Shown: positions 29,819 through 41,761 of the stretch, in pieces
How positions within the stretch are numbered: the stretch's first letter is position 1
Layout: each line of letters begins with the position of its first letter
Assembly: GCF_022627325.1 (NCBI RefSeq)
Contig: NZ_JAETZZ010000003.1
Coordinates: 1 to 64,000, forward strand
DNA length: 64,000 bases
DNA from: Pseudomonas putida
GTDB lineage: Bacteria > Pseudomonadota > Gammaproteobacteria > Pseudomonadales > Pseudomonadaceae
Direction of reading: 5' to 3'
The notes under the pieces: model-generated
Seen by the model: the letters and a program-made list of their open reading frames with translations, nothing else
What the model was told of the DNA's origin: nothing
Databases searched by the model: none
Program-made: the position numbers and the translations under genes

Positions 29819-31483
29819 ATGGCGTATTACCGGACACCCCATGATGTTACGGCCCTGCCAGCCTGGCAGGCCCTTCAGCAGCACCGCGACGCCATGCAGG
29901 ATTTCAGCATGCGCGAAGCCTTCGCCGCCGACCCCAAGCGCTTCGATGAATTCTCCCTGAGCTGCTGCGGCCTGTTCCTCGACTACTCGAAAAACCTGAT
30001 CAACGAACAAAGCCGCGACCTGCTGGTGCAGTTGGCCGAACAAGTCGGCCTGCAGGATGCGATCAAGTCGATGTTCAGCGGCGAAATCATCAACGCCTCC
30101 GAAGGCCGCCCGGTGCTGCACACCGCCCTGCGCCGCCCGGTGGGTGACAAGCTCAGCGTCAACGGCGTCAACGTGATGCCCGAGGTGCACAAGGTACTCA
30201 ACCAGATCACCGAGCTGGTGGGGCGTATCCACGACGGGCTATGGCGTGGCTACAGTGAGAAGCCGATCACCGACGTGGTCAACATTGGCATCGGCGGCTC
30301 TTTCCTGGGCCCAGAGCTGGTTTCCGAGGCGCTGCTGCCCTACGCCCAGCGAGGCGTGCGCTGCCACTACCTGGCCAACATCGACGGCAGTGAATTCCAT
30401 GAACTGTCGGCCAACCTGCGCGCCGAAACCACCTTGTTCATCGTCTCCTCCAAGTCGTTCAACACCCTCGAGACCCTGAAGAACGCCATGGCCGCACGTA
30501 CCTGGTACCTGGCCCAGGGCGGTTCGGAAGCAGAGCTGTATCGCCACTTCATCGCCGTTTCCAGCAACAAGGCTGCCGCCGTGGCCTTCGGTATCCGCGA
30601 AGAAAACATCTTCCCCATGTGGGACTGGGTCGGCGGGCGCTATTCGCTGTGGTCGGCCATCGGCCTGCCGATTGCCCTGGCCATCGGGACCGCCAACTTC
30701 AAGGAACTGCTGTCGGGTGCCTACACCATGGACCAGCACTTCCAGACCGCGCCGTTCGAGAAGAACATGCCGGTGCTGCTGGCCCTGCTGGGCGTCTGGT
30801 ACGGTAATTTCTGGGGTGCCCGCAGCCACGCGATCCTCCCCTACGATCACTACCTGCGCAACATCACCAAACACCTGCAGCAGTTGGACATGGAATCCAA
30901 CGGCAAGAGCGTGCTGACCGACGGTACGCCAGTGAAGACCGATACCGGCCCGGTCATCTGGGGTGGCGTCGGCTGTAATGGCCAGCACGCCTACCACCAG
31001 TTGCTGCACCAGGGCACCCAGCTGATCCCGGCCGACTTCATCGTCCCGGTGGTGAGCTTCAACCCGGTCGCCGACCACCATCAGTGGCTGTACGCCAACT
31101 GCCTGTCGCAAAGCCAGGCGCTGATGCTGGGCAAGACACGTGAAGAGGCAGAGGCCGAATTACGTCAAAAAGGCCTGAATGAAGCCGACATCGAAAAACT
31201 CGCGCCGCACAAGGTGATCCCGGGCAACCGCCCGAGCAACACCCTTGTGGTCGAACGCATCAGCCCGCGTCGCCTTGGCGCGCTGGTGGCGATGTATGAG
31301 CACAAGGTGTTCGTGCAGAGCGTGATCTGGGGCATCAACGCCTTCGACCAATGGGGCGTGGAACTGGGCAAGGAGCTGGGCAAGGGTGTCTACCAGCGTA
31401 TCGTCGGCAGCCTGGAAGACAGCGCCGAAGATGGTTCCACCCAGGGCCTGATCAACTACTTCCGCGGCCGTCACCGCGGCTGA
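29819..31483 (+). CDS. pgi: Glucose-6-phosphate isomerase
   Basis: Interconverts glucose-6-P and fructose-6-P; in pseudomonads it serves mainly gluconeogenesis and Entner-Doudoroff cycling. 554 residues with [12 protein letters not shown], the signature [17 protein letters not shown] and a C-terminal catalytic lysine region ([15 protein letters not shown]). AAGGAA precedes the ATG. Followed by a long inverted repeat. Confidence 0.97.
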   Translation: MAYYRTPHDVTALPAWQALQQHRDAMQDFSMREAFAADPKRFDEFSLSCCGLFLDYSKNLINEQSRDLLVQLAEQVGLQDAIKSMFSGEIINASEGRPVLHTALRRPVGDKLSVNGVNVMPEVHKVLNQITELVGRIHDGLWRGYSEKPITDVVNIGIGGSFLGPELVSEALLPYAQRGVRCHYLANIDGSEFHELSANLRAETTLFIVSSKSFNTLETLKNAMAARTWYLAQGGSEAELYRHFIAVSSNKAAAVAFGIREENIFPMWDWVGGRYSLWSAIGLPIALAIGTANFKELLSGAYTMDQHFQTAPFEKNMPVLLALLGVWYGNFWGARSHAILPYDHYLRNITKHLQQLDMESNGKSVLTDGTPVKTDTGPVIWGGVGCNGQHAYHQLLHQGTQLIPADFIVPVVSFNPVADHHQWLYANCLSQSQALMLGKTREEAEAELRQKGLNEADIEKLAPHKVIPGNRPSNTLVVERISPRRLGALVAMYEHKVFVQSVIWGINAFDQWGVELGKELGKGVYQRIVGSLEDSAEDGSTQGLINYFRGRHRG

Positions 31484-31487
31484 CCGA

Positions 31488-31526
31488 TGCCGGCGTCTTC
31501 GTGGCCCGCCCGCGAAGACGCCGGCA
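31488..31526. repeat. REP-like inverted repeat / terminator after pgi
   Basis: Perfect 14-bp arms TGCCGGCGTCTTCG/CGAAGACGCCGGCA with an 11-nt centre, 4 bp past the pgi stop. The sequence resembles P. putida REP heads (GCCGGCCTCTTCGCGGG) but is symmetrical enough to act as a terminator. Confidence 0.6.
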
Positions 31527-31612
31527 CAGGTTGAACACCTGTTCCAGCTACACTGTCCAATCGAATAGCCGTTGCAGTCCACCGCCCCGACAAGCGCAAA
31601 GGACCACCTGCC

Positions 31613-33547
<1,935 letters not shown>

Positions 33548-33589
33548 CCGGCGGCAGCTGTTCATGGCCGCCCTGAACGACAGGTCACC

Positions 33590-34458
33590 ATGGAAGCCCT
33601 ACGCCGCCGCATCGAAACCCAGGTCATGAGCCTCACCGGGCTGGCCCTCGGCCAGCTCGACCTGGAATCCCCCAAAGGTGACCCTGGCCTGTTCGGCCCG
33701 CACAGCATGAGCTGGCGGGTGCACGGCGATTTCCCCAGCATGCTGGTTGGCGGTATCAGCGCCCTGATGCTGCAACTGCTGCACCCGCTGGCACTGGCGG
33801 GGGTGTGGGATCACTCCAACTTTCGCCAGGACCTGCTTGGCCGTCTGCGCCGCACCAGCCAATTCATTTCGGGCACGACATTCGGCTCGACCCGTGATGC
33901 CGAATGGCTGATCGACAAGGTCCGCACCATTCACCTGCAGGTCACCGGGACATCGCCCGATGGCCGTCCATACGCTGCCAGCGACCCCGACCTGCTGACC
34001 TGGGTCCACGTGGCCGAAGTCAGCAGCTTCCTCGCCGCCCACCTGCGCTATCGCGACCCGCAGCTGTCACGCGCCGAGCAGGATGGCTATTACGATGAGA
34101 TCGCCCTGATCGCCGAACGCCTCGGCGCCCGCAATGTACCCCGCTCATGCCAGCAGGTTGACGAGTACCTGCAGCGTATGCGGCCTCAATTGCACTGCGG
34201 CGCGCGCAGCCTGGAAGTGGTCGAGATCCTGCTTCAGGCCCCAGCCCCGAGCCGACTTGCCGAGCCGGTTGCCAGGTTGATGCTGCAAGCGGGTATCGAC
34301 CTGTTGCCGGACTGGGCTCAGGCCATGCTCGGCCTGCATCAGAGCCCGTTGCAGCGGCGCATATCCGTATGGGACTCAACCGCACCGCCCCCGTGCTGCG
34401 TTGGGCCATGCGTGACGGTTCGGCGCATCGCGCCAGAAGGCGTATGGGGATCGAGTGA
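33590..34458 (+). CDS. DUF2236 (MpaB-like oxygenase) family protein, 3' end apparently frameshifted
   Basis: A cofactor-binding-like helical protein of the DUF2236/MpaB oxygenase family: GPHSMSWRVHGDFPSMLVGG near the start, HPLALAGVWDHS, and WVHVAEVSSFL. The frame is normal to about 34360 (LGLHQSPLQRR). It then reads through arginine/proline-rich sequence to a stop at 34687, inside the next gene. Shifting one base restores a family-like end (RMGLNRTAPVLRWAMRDG) stopping at 34458, for 289 residues. A one-base deletion or a sequencing error between 34352 and 34370 is the simplest reading. Confidence 0.75.
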
Positions 34459-34538
34459 GCGCAAATGCCCTCGCCCCGGCGGAACCGATTTAACCTGCCA
34501 TACTCCAAGCTCTCCTGCCTGGACAGACGAAGCGACAC

Positions 34539-37475
34539 ATGTACAAAGGATTGACTCGCGCCCTCGGCGCCCTGTTGGCTCTGGTGGCCCTCTACAGCCT
34601 GCTTGGCTTTCTAATCGCGCCTGGCGTTGCCCTGCGCATCGCCAACCAGCAGCTGGCGCAATACGCCACGCTGCCGGCGCACATTGAGCGCATAGAACTC
34701 AACCCGTTCAGCCTCGAACTGACGCTGTGGGGCCTGCAGATCGGCGAACCGGGCAAGGAACAGGTAGGCTTCGAGCGGCTGTATGCCAACCTGGCGCTCG
34801 ACAGCCTGTGGAGCGGCGCCCTGCACCTGCAGGCGGTCGAACTCGACAAGCCCCGCAACGAAGTGCTCTTCGCCAAGGACGGTACGCTCAACCTCACCCA
34901 GCTTTTCAAGCTGCCGGCCAGCGAACCCAAAGCTGACGAGCCTGCATCGGATCCGTTCCCCTTGCGCATCGGCAGCATCAAGCTCAACACTGGCTACCTG
35001 CATTTTGCCGACCAACGCCCAAGCGAGCCGATCGAATTCGTCTACGACGACATGAACCTGGAGCTGAAAAACCTCAGCACGCTGCCGAACGACAACGCCG
35101 ACATGACGTTGGTGGCACTGGGCCCTAACGGCGGGCGCATCGACTGGAACGGCACCTTGAGCCTGGCGCCTATAGCGTCCGAAGGCACACTGAAAATCAC
35201 CGACGGCAAAATGAAGCTGTTCTGGCCCTACGTTCGCGACGCCGTGCCGCTGGTGCTGGAGGACGGCGTGGTCAACTTCGACACGCACTACAGGCTCAAC
35301 CTGTCCAAGCAAACCGAGCTGTTGCTGGACAACACCTCGGTACGTGTCGCGCCATTCGCCATAAAGGCGCCGGATGGCCGCCCACTGGTCCGCCTGGCGA
35401 GCCTCGATGTCAGCGAAACCCGCATCGACCTGGCCAAGCAGCTGGTGACCGTGGGCAAGATCCGCAGTGAAAAACTGGAAACCTGGGCCGCCCTGGAGCC
35501 GGACGGCCAACTCGACTGGCAAAAACGCTTCGCCAGCCAGCCGGCCAAGCCCACGCCCAAGGAAAAGGCAGAGCCGGCCGCCGCAGCACCGGCCCCCAAC
35601 GACGAGGCAGCAAAGCAGCCGAGCAAGCCATGGCAAGTACTACTCAAGGACGTTCAGCTGCGCAATTATCAGGTGCACCTGGCCGACCGCAGCCAGAAAG
35701 AGCCGGTGGCGCTGGACGTTGGGCCGCTGAACGTCGACATGCAGGGCTTCGACAGCCTCAACCAGTCGCCCTTCACCCTCAAGCTCGACACCGGCATTGG
35801 CAAGCAGGGCAAGCTGCAGGCCAGTGGCGAGGTCAACCTGGCGCCGGTCAGCGCCAGGCTCGACGTCAGCACACGCGACATCGATCTGCGTATTGCGCAG
35901 GCCTACATCAACCCGTTCATCCGCCTGGAACTGCGTAGCGGCATGCTCGCCAGCGACCTCAAGGTCGACCTCAAAGGCACCGAGCCACTGGCCTTCACCG
36001 TGGCCGGCAAGGCGCAGGTCAACCAGTTGCACACCCTGGACACCATCAAGAACCGCGACTTCGTCAAATGGCAGCAGGTGAATGTCGACGGCCTGGCCTA
36101 TGTGCACGGCGATACCCTGTCGATCGATAAGGTAACCCTCCTGCAGCCCTATGCCCGCTTCATCATCAACGAAGACCGCACCACCAACGTGGATGACCTG
36201 CTTATCCCGCAGCCTGCCGATGCCCCCGCGCCAAACGAAGCCAAGCCGGCCAGCCCCGCAGGCAGCAAGCCGCTGGGCATCCGCATCGGGCAGATCAGCA
36301 TCAACGATGGCTCAGCCAACTTCGCCGACCTCACCCTCACACCTAACTTCGCCACGGCCGTCCAGCAAATGAACGGCCAGATCGGCACCATCGACAACCG
36401 TAAGCCGGCGCCAGCCAAGGTCGACATCAAGGGTAAAGTCGACCGTTACGCACCCGTTACCATCAAAGGCGCGCTCAACCCGTTCAACCCGCTGGCCAGC
36501 CTTGATATCGCCACCAGCTTCAAGCGCGTCGAGTTGACCACGCTGACGCCCTACTCCGGCAAGTTTGCAGGCTTTCGCATTCGCAAGGGCCGCCTCAACC
36601 TCGACCTGCACTACCTGATCACCAACGGCCAGCTCAAAGCCGAGAACAAAGTGGTGGTCGAACAGCTGCAACTGGGGGAAAAAGTCGATAGCCCGGATGC
36701 GGTCGACCTGCCCATCCGCTTGGCGGTCGCGCTGCTCAAGGACACCGAAGGCAAGATTTCGATCGAACTGCCGGTGACCGGCGACCTCAACAACCCGCAG
36801 TTCAGCGTCATGCCAATCGTCTGGCAGACCTTGCGTAACCTAGTGCTGCGGGCGGCTCAGGCACCGTTCAAATTCATCGGCGGGCTTATCGCTGGCGGCG
36901 GCTCACAAGACCTCGGCAATGTATCGTTCGCCCCAGGTTCCAGCGAGCTCAATGGCGATGCGCAATCGGCCCTGAACAAACTCGCCTCGGCGCTCAAGGA
37001 GCGCCCTGAACTGCGCCTGGAAATCGAAGGCACCAGTGCCCAGAGCAGCGATGGCCCACTGCTCGCTCAGCAACGCCTGGAGCGGGAGTATCAGGCCATC
37101 TGGTACAAGATTCTGCAACGCCGTGGCGACAAGGTCCCGGCCAACGCGTCCATGCTGGTGGTCGACGACAGCGACAAACCGGCCATGCTCGAAGGCATCT
37201 ACCGCACCCGCCTGAAACAGCAACCGCCGGCCGACTGGGAACAGCTCAGCCGCGAGGAACGCACCGCCAAGCTGCGCGAGGCGGTACTCAAGTCATGGGC
37301 CGAAAGTGCCGCATTGCTGCGGACCCTGGGCCAGGAGCGGGCCAGCAGTATCAAGGACTACCTGGTCGACAAGGGCAAGCTTGAGGATGACCGGGTCTAC
37401 TTCATCGATACCACGCTGGGGCAGGCTGAATCAGATGGTCGGGTGATTACGCCGCTGCACCTTGATGCTGAGTAA
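34539..37475 (+). CDS. DUF748 (AsmA-like) envelope protein
   Basis: A 978-residue protein with one N-terminal membrane segment (LGALLALVALYSLLGFLI) and a long periplasmic part of repeated beta-rich DUF748 units, related to the AsmA/TamB bridge-like proteins. A linker rich in Pro, Ala and Lys lies at about residues 330-365, with a second near 555-575. Near residue 795 the FAPGSSELNGDAQSALNKLA stretch resembles OmpA-type domains. Function unknown; lipid transport or envelope integrity is only a family-level idea. The start at 34539 is not preceded by a clear ribosome site. Confidence 0.85.
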   Translation: MYKGLTRALGALLALVALYSLLGFLIAPGVALRIANQQLAQYATLPAHIERIELNPFSLELTLWGLQIGEPGKEQVGFERLYANLALDSLWSGALHLQAVELDKPRNEVLFAKDGTLNLTQLFKLPASEPKADEPASDPFPLRIGSIKLNTGYLHFADQRPSEPIEFVYDDMNLELKNLSTLPNDNADMTLVALGPNGGRIDWNGTLSLAPIASEGTLKITDGKMKLFWPYVRDAVPLVLEDGVVNFDTHYRLNLSKQTELLLDNTSVRVAPFAIKAPDGRPLVRLASLDVSETRIDLAKQLVTVGKIRSEKLETWAALEPDGQLDWQKRFASQPAKPTPKEKAEPAAAAPAPNDEAAKQPSKPWQVLLKDVQLRNYQVHLADRSQKEPVALDVGPLNVDMQGFDSLNQSPFTLKLDTGIGKQGKLQASGEVNLAPVSARLDVSTRDIDLRIAQAYINPFIRLELRSGMLASDLKVDLKGTEPLAFTVAGKAQVNQLHTLDTIKNRDFVKWQQVNVDGLAYVHGDTLSIDKVTLLQPYARFIINEDRTTNVDDLLIPQPADAPAPNEAKPASPAGSKPLGIRIGQISINDGSANFADLTLTPNFATAVQQMNGQIGTIDNRKPAPAKVDIKGKVDRYAPVTIKGALNPFNPLASLDIATSFKRVELTTLTPYSGKFAGFRIRKGRLNLDLHYLITNGQLKAENKVVVEQLQLGEKVDSPDAVDLPIRLAVALLKDTEGKISIELPVTGDLNNPQFSVMPIVWQTLRNLVLRAAQAPFKFIGGLIAGGGSQDLGNVSFAPGSSELNGDAQSALNKLASALKERPELRLEIEGTSAQSSDGPLLAQQRLEREYQAIWYKILQRRGDKVPANASMLVVDDSDKPAMLEGIYRTRLKQQPPADWEQLSREERTAKLREAVLKSWAESAALLRTLGQERASSIKDYLVDKGKLEDDRVYFIDTTLGQAESDGRVITPLHLDAE

Positions 37476-37518
37476 TCCCTGCCAGCCGCACCGGCCCCAT
37501 CGCATCCGCAACCTGAAT

Positions 37519-37932
37519 TCAGACCAACCGCTGCCCCGACACCGTCGGGTGGTACAGCGGCTGCACCTTGTTGCCTGCCGGGTCCAGCAAGTGGAAGCTG
37601 CGCGCGCCATCCCCATGATTGAAGGGCCGGTCCAGCAGCGTCACCCCGCAGGCCTTGAAGTACTGATACCAGGCCTCCAATTCCTCTACGCTGTCGACGA
37701 TGAACCCATAGTGATCCAGCGTCTGCAGACCATTGGCAGCGCCTGCCCCCCGCCCCAGCGACAGGTTGTCGTTACCGCAGGTCAAGTAGACCAGATCCTC
37801 GTTGGCCCGATTCAATACCTCCATGCCGAGCACATCGACATAGAAGCGCTCGCATTCTTCAAGGTTGGGCACCAACAGGGCGATATGGCGCAGGCCATTG
37901 AGGCGACCGGGGCGTGCAGGTAAATCAGACAT
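37519..37932 (-). CDS. VOC family (glyoxalase-like) protein
   Basis: A 137-residue single vicinal-oxygen-chelate protein: GLRHIALLVPNLEECERFYVDVLGM is the first beta-alpha-beta-beta-beta module, DHYGFIVDS the second, and FHLLDPAGNKV carries the usual metal-ligand region. His, His and Glu/Asp positions suggest a metal enzyme (dioxygenase, lyase or fosfomycin-type); the reaction cannot be told. The ATG at 37932 has GGAGCC 5 nt before it. Divergent from the ABM gene. Confidence 0.88.
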   Translation of the reverse strand: MSDLPARPGRLNGLRHIALLVPNLEECERFYVDVLGMEVLNRANEDLVYLTCGNDNLSLGRGAGAANGLQTLDHYGFIVDSVEELEAWYQYFKACGVTLLDRPFNHGDGARSFHLLDPAGNKVQPLYHPTVSGQRLV

Positions 37933-37947
37933 TGGCTGGCTCCATTT

Positions 37948-37957
37948 TTGTATACAA
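37948..37957. promoter_or_regulatory. Palindromic operator TTGTATACAA
   Basis: Perfect 10-bp palindrome midway in the 59-bp divergent gap between the VOC and ABM genes. The form matches sites bound by FadR/VanR-type GntR regulators; no such regulator is encoded beside it. Confidence 0.4.
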
Positions 37958-37991
37958 TTCATAGTTGAATTTAAAACAAAAGGAGCCTCAT

Positions 37992-38294
37992 GTGTACAGT
38001 CTGTTCATCAAGACACGGGTCAAGCCGGGTTGTGCCGAACTATTTCTCAGTGCCATCAAGGTAAACGCTGCCGCTTCCGTTGCCACAGAACCCGGCTGCC
38101 TGGTATTCGATGTGTCACAGGATCGAGTCGACCCCGAGGTGATCTACCTCTACGAAATCTACCGCGATGACAAGGCGTACGAAGCGCATACCCAGACCCC
38201 GCACTTTCGTGAGAGCCGGCCGCTTGTGGGGCCACTGATCGCCGAGCAGGTGTGTTTCGAAGGCGATGTCGTCGCGCGCAATCCGGTGAATTGA
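37992..38294 (+). CDS. Antibiotic biosynthesis monooxygenase (ABM/YgiN-like) domain protein
   Basis: A 100-residue ferredoxin-like-fold protein: FIKTRVKPGCAELFLSAI, EPGCLVFDVSQD and YLYEIYRDDKAYEAHTQTPHF are the usual ABM landmarks. Small cofactor-free monooxygenase or quinone-handling type; substrate unknown. I chose the GTG at 37992 (MYSLFIK) because AAGGAG lies 6 nt before it; an upstream TTG at 37965 has none. Followed by a strong terminator. Confidence 0.88.
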   Translation: MYSLFIKTRVKPGCAELFLSAIKVNAAASVATEPGCLVFDVSQDRVDPEVIYLYEIYRDDKAYEAHTQTPHFRESRPLVGPLIAEQVCFEGDVVARNPVN

Positions 38295-38304
38295 GCGCTA
38301 ATGA

Positions 38305-38333
38305 AAAGCCCCGGCCGAGGCCGGGGCTTTTTT
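38305..38333 (+). terminator. Terminator between the ABM and BON genes (bidirectional)
   Basis: 12-bp stem AAAGCCCCGGCC/GGCCGGGGCTTT with a 2-nt loop, T run on the plus side and A run on the minus side, so it can serve both convergent genes. Confidence 0.92.
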
Positions 38334-38370
38334 AAAGGTGGCCAGGTCCTTCTGGCCGACGGGACATTCC

Positions 38371-38724
38371 TTATTCGGACTTCAGGCCATCAGCCATGAC
38401 GCTCTTGACGCCCTTGATGTTCTTGGTAATGCGTACTGCTTCTTCTTTCTGAGAGTCGGTGACCTTCACGTCAGAAGACAGCGAAACCACACCTTGGCTG
38501 GTTTCGACTTTGATGTCAGAGCCTGGCACGCCTTTTTCAGTCATCAGGTCAGCTTTGACTTTGGTAGTGATCCAAGTGTCGGAGCCTTCCTGTTGCATGT
38601 TGTCCACAGTATCGTTGGCAGCCAGCATGACTGGAGCCTGAACAGGCTCTGCGGCGAACGCGCCACCAGCCATGGTCAGGGTCAGAGCGGTAGCAGTAGC
38701 GGCAGCAATGGCGAACTTCTTCAT
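38371..38724 (-). CDS. BON-domain periplasmic protein (OsmY-like)
   Basis: 117 residues: a Sec signal (MKKFAIAAATATALTLTMAG, cleaved after AFA) and one BON domain (DTWITTKVKADLMTEKGVPG...VVSLSSDVK...VKSVMADG). BON proteins bind phospholipid or support the envelope under osmotic stress. The start at 38724 has AGGAGT upstream; the frame is open further upstream but is non-coding in character. A sigma-54-like promoter lies 66-79 bp upstream. Confidence 0.9.
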   Translation of the reverse strand: MKKFAIAAATATALTLTMAGGAFAAEPVQAPVMLAANDTVDNMQQEGSDTWITTKVKADLMTEKGVPGSDIKVETSQGVVSLSSDVKVTDSQKEEAVRITKNIKGVKSVMADGLKSE

Positions 38725-38789
38725 GTGAGTCACTCCTGTTTTTCGAAAGGTCTGCGCCGTATGTCCTGGCGGCAGATATGAAGGTAGTT

Positions 38790-38803
38790 GCACGGGCTGT
38801 GCC
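38790..38803 (-). promoter_or_regulatory. Candidate sigma-54 promoter of the BON gene
   Basis: Minus strand CTGGCACAGCCCGTGCAA: GG (38803-38802) and GC (38791-38790) separated by exactly 10 nt. It would give a 5' UTR of about 54 nt. Confidence 0.5.
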
Positions 38804-38942
38804 AGGTTCTGAGATTTATTTTTTCCCTTGAATATCAACAACTTATACAAGTCTCGAAAAGCGGCTGATCGTGCAAATTGCAACCTGCGAGGTAAATCTG
38901 CGTGCAAGATGCAAGTGTGCAAAAGGTTCCCGGCAGGCCATA

Positions 38943-38969
38943 AAAAAAGGGCCCGCTAGGGGCCCTTTT
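38943..38969 (-). terminator. Terminator after pnp
   Basis: Minus strand AAAAGGGCCC-loop-GGGCCCTTTTTTT, 21 bp past the pnp stop. Confidence 0.93.
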
Positions 38970-38989
38970 CATACAGCGTTGCTGGTCGC

Positions 38990-41095
38990 TTAGACGCCCG
39001 AGGCCTTGGCCGCGGCAACGTCTTTGATCGACAGTTTGATACGGCCGCGGTTATCCACGTCCAGTACCAGTACTTCGACTTCCTGACCTTCTTTGAGGAT
39101 ATCGGTCACTTTCTCTACGCGTGCATCGCTGAGCATGGAGATGTGCACCAGACCATCCTTGCCAGGCAGGATGTTGACGAAGGCGCCGAAGTCGACGATA
39201 CGCTCGACCTTGCCCACGTAGATCTTGCCAATCTCGGCCTCGGCGGTGATGCCCAGAACGCGCTGACGCGCTGCTTCTGCAGCTTCTTTGGTTTCGCCGA
39301 AGATCTTGATCGAGCCATCGTCTTCGATATCGATCGAAGCCTTGGTCTCTTCGCAGATGGCGCGAATGGTGGCGCCGCCTTTACCGATGACGTCACGGAT
39401 CTTGTCGGTGTCGATTTTCATCGCGATCATGGTCGGCGCGTTGGCCGACAGCTCGGTACGCGACTGGCCAATGATCTGGTTCATCTGGCCGAGGATGTTC
39501 AGGCGCGCTTCCAGGGCTTGGCCCAGGGCGATTTCCATGATCTCTTCGGTGATGCCGTTGATCTTGATGTCCATCTGCAGTGCGGTAACGCCTTTGGCAG
39601 TACCGGCAACCTTGAAGTCCATGTCGCCCAGGTGGTCTTCGTCACCCAGGATGTCGGTCAGGACAGCGAACTTCTCGCCTTCCTTGACCAGGCCCATGGC
39701 GATACCGGCCACCGGTGCCTTCATCGGTACACCAGCATCCATCAGTGCCAGGGAAGCACCGCAGACCGATGCCATGGAGCTGGAACCGTTGGATTCGGTG
39801 ATTTCCGACACGACACGGATGGTGTACGGGAACACGTCAGCGGCAGGCAGCATGGCCTGTACCGAACGGCGGGCCAGGCGGCCGTGGCCGATTTCACGAC
39901 GGCCAGCACCGCCCATGCGGCCACACTCACCCACCGAGAACGGCGGGAAGTTGTAGTGCAGCATGAAGGGGTCTTTCTTCTCGCCTTCCAGGGTGTCCAG
40001 CAGCTGGGCGTCACGGGCAGTACCCAGGGTCGCGACGACCAGGGCCTGGGTTTCACCACGGGTGAACAGTGCCGAACCGTGCGTCTTCGGCAGAACGCCC
40101 ACTTCGATGTTCAGCGGGCGTACGGTCTTGGTGTCACGACCATCGATACGCGGCTTGCCGTTAACGATGTTTTCGCGAACGGTGCGGTATTCGATCTCGC
40201 CGAAGATTTCTTTGACTTCGCTGGCCGAAGGCTGGCCTTCTTCGCCGGAGAACTTGGCGATCGCCTGGTCACGCAGCTCGCCCAGGCGCGCATAGCGGTC
40301 GGCCTTGACGGTGATGGTGTAGCCCTGGGAAACCGCTTCGCCGAATTCAGCGCGAATGGCGTTGAACAGCTCGGTGTTGGCAACGGCAGGTTTCCAGTCC
40401 CAGGTCGGCTTGCCGGCTTCGGCAGCCAGCTCTTTGACAGCCTGGATAACGGCCTGGAATTCGTCGTGGGCGAACAGTACAGCGCCCAGCATCTGGTCTT
40501 CGGTCAGCTCTTGAGCTTCCGATTCAACCATCAGTACGGCGTCGGAGGTACCGGCAACGACCATGTCCAGGCTCGAGGCAGCCAGTTGCTCGTAAGTCGG
40601 GTTCAGCAGGTAGCCAGTGCTTTCGTGGAAGGCAACACGGGCAGCGCCGATCGGGCCTTCGAACGGGATACCGGAGATGGCCAGGGCAGCCGAGGTACCG
40701 ATCATCGCAGCGATGTCCGGATCGGTCTTCTTGCTGGTCGACACCACGGTGCAGACGACCTGGACTTCGTTCATGAAGCCTTCAGGGAACAGCGGGCGGA
40801 TCGGACGGTCGATCAGGCGCGAGGTCAGCGTCTCTTTCTCGGAAGGACGGCCTTCACGCTTGAAGAAGCCACCCGGGATCTTGCCGGCGGCGTAGGTCTT
40901 TTCCTGGTAGTGGACCGACAGAGGGAAGAAGCCCTTGCCTGGATCGGCCTGCTTGGCACCGACTACGGTCACCAGCACGGTGACATCGTTGTCGACGGTA
41001 ACCAGCACGGCGCCGGTTGCCTGACGGGCAATGCGGCCCGTTTCGAGAGTAACGGTCGATTGACCGAACTGGAATTTCTTGATTACCGGGTTCAC
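38990..41095 (-). CDS. pnp: Polyribonucleotide nucleotidyltransferase (PNPase)
   Basis: A 3'-5' phosphorolytic exoribonuclease and degradosome component. 701 residues: two RNase PH domains joined by a helical domain ([38 protein letters not shown] in the second core), a KH domain ([13 protein letters not shown]) and an S1 domain ([26 protein letters not shown]). Last gene of the rimP-to-pnp block, 250 bp after rpsO. The rpsO-pnp spacing and order are as in E. coli, where RNase III cleavage in the leader autoregulates pnp. Confidence 0.98.
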   Translation of the reverse strand: MNPVIKKFQFGQSTVTLETGRIARQATGAVLVTVDNDVTVLVTVVGAKQADPGKGFFPLSVHYQEKTYAAGKIPGGFFKREGRPSEKETLTSRLIDRPIRPLFPEGFMNEVQVVCTVVSTSKKTDPDIAAMIGTSAALAISGIPFEGPIGAARVAFHESTGYLLNPTYEQLAASSLDMVVAGTSDAVLMVESEAQELTEDQMLGAVLFAHDEFQAVIQAVKELAAEAGKPTWDWKPAVANTELFNAIRAEFGEAVSQGYTITVKADRYARLGELRDQAIAKFSGEEGQPSASEVKEIFGEIEYRTVRENIVNGKPRIDGRDTKTVRPLNIEVGVLPKTHGSALFTRGETQALVVATLGTARDAQLLDTLEGEKKDPFMLHYNFPPFSVGECGRMGGAGRREIGHGRLARRSVQAMLPAADVFPYTIRVVSEITESNGSSSMASVCGASLALMDAGVPMKAPVAGIAMGLVKEGEKFAVLTDILGDEDHLGDMDFKVAGTAKGVTALQMDIKINGITEEIMEIALGQALEARLNILGQMNQIIGQSRTELSANAPTMIAMKIDTDKIRDVIGKGGATIRAICEETKASIDIEDDGSIKIFGETKEAAEAARQRVLGITAEAEIGKIYVGKVERIVDFGAFVNILPGKDGLVHISMLSDARVEKVTDILKEGQEVEVLVLDVDNRGRIKLSIKDVAAAKASGV

Positions 41096-41345
41096 GGTTT
41101 CCTACCTTTTTTCAGTGGCTCTGGGGGAACTGGTTTCTTGCGAATTCTTGGGCAGAACAGGGAATCGGCCCCATTGACCGTCCAGATACAACACGAGGCT
41201 GGGAGCCTGGCGCCGGGCGGAAAAACCGCTCAGCGTTGCCAGGCTGCCAACCTCGAAGATACGCGTGACGTGTCCGACGCAAACGCTGCCAAGCAGCGCT
41301 GGCGAAGCATGCAACACGCCATGCACACCACTGACCAGGCCGCTA

Positions 41346-41615
41346 TTAGCGACGCAGGCCCAGGCGACCGATCAGGGCGCTGTAACGCGTGGTGTCTTTG
41401 CCCTTCAGGTAGTCCAGCAGCTTACGACGCTGGTTAACCATACGGATCAGGCCACGACGCGAGTGGTGGTCTTTACCGTTGGCCTTGAAGTGGCCTTGCA
41501 GCTTGTTGATGTTCGCGGTCAGCAGAGCGACCTGAACTTCCGGGCTACCAGTGTCACCAGCAGCTTGCTGGAAGTCGGTAACGATTTGAGCTTTTTCTTC
41601 AACGCTGAGGGCCAT
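41346..41615 (-). CDS. rpsO: 30S ribosomal protein S15
   Basis: 89 residues, full length, starting [16 protein letters not shown]; binds the 16S central domain. [22 protein letters not shown] is the rRNA-binding helix region. AGGAG precedes the ATG. A small hairpin (CGCTGC-TTG-GCAGCG) lies at about 41287-41301 after the stop and may be a partial terminator before pnp. Confidence 0.98.
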   Translation of the reverse strand: MALSVEEKAQIVTDFQQAAGDTGSPEVQVALLTANINKLQGHFKANGKDHHSRRGLIRMVNQRRKLLDYLKGKDTTRYSALIGRLGLRR

Positions 41616-41761
41616 TTGGCTTCTCCTGATAACGGAACCCGCAAGCGGGTCCAATAGGCCAGGGACAAATCCCTGTATTAATAAAAAAGGTGTGACCGTG
41701 CCTACTGACAGCCACCCTTGTATCCGCGGGCCACAGCAAAAGCCGAAGCCCCCGGTTTCGA

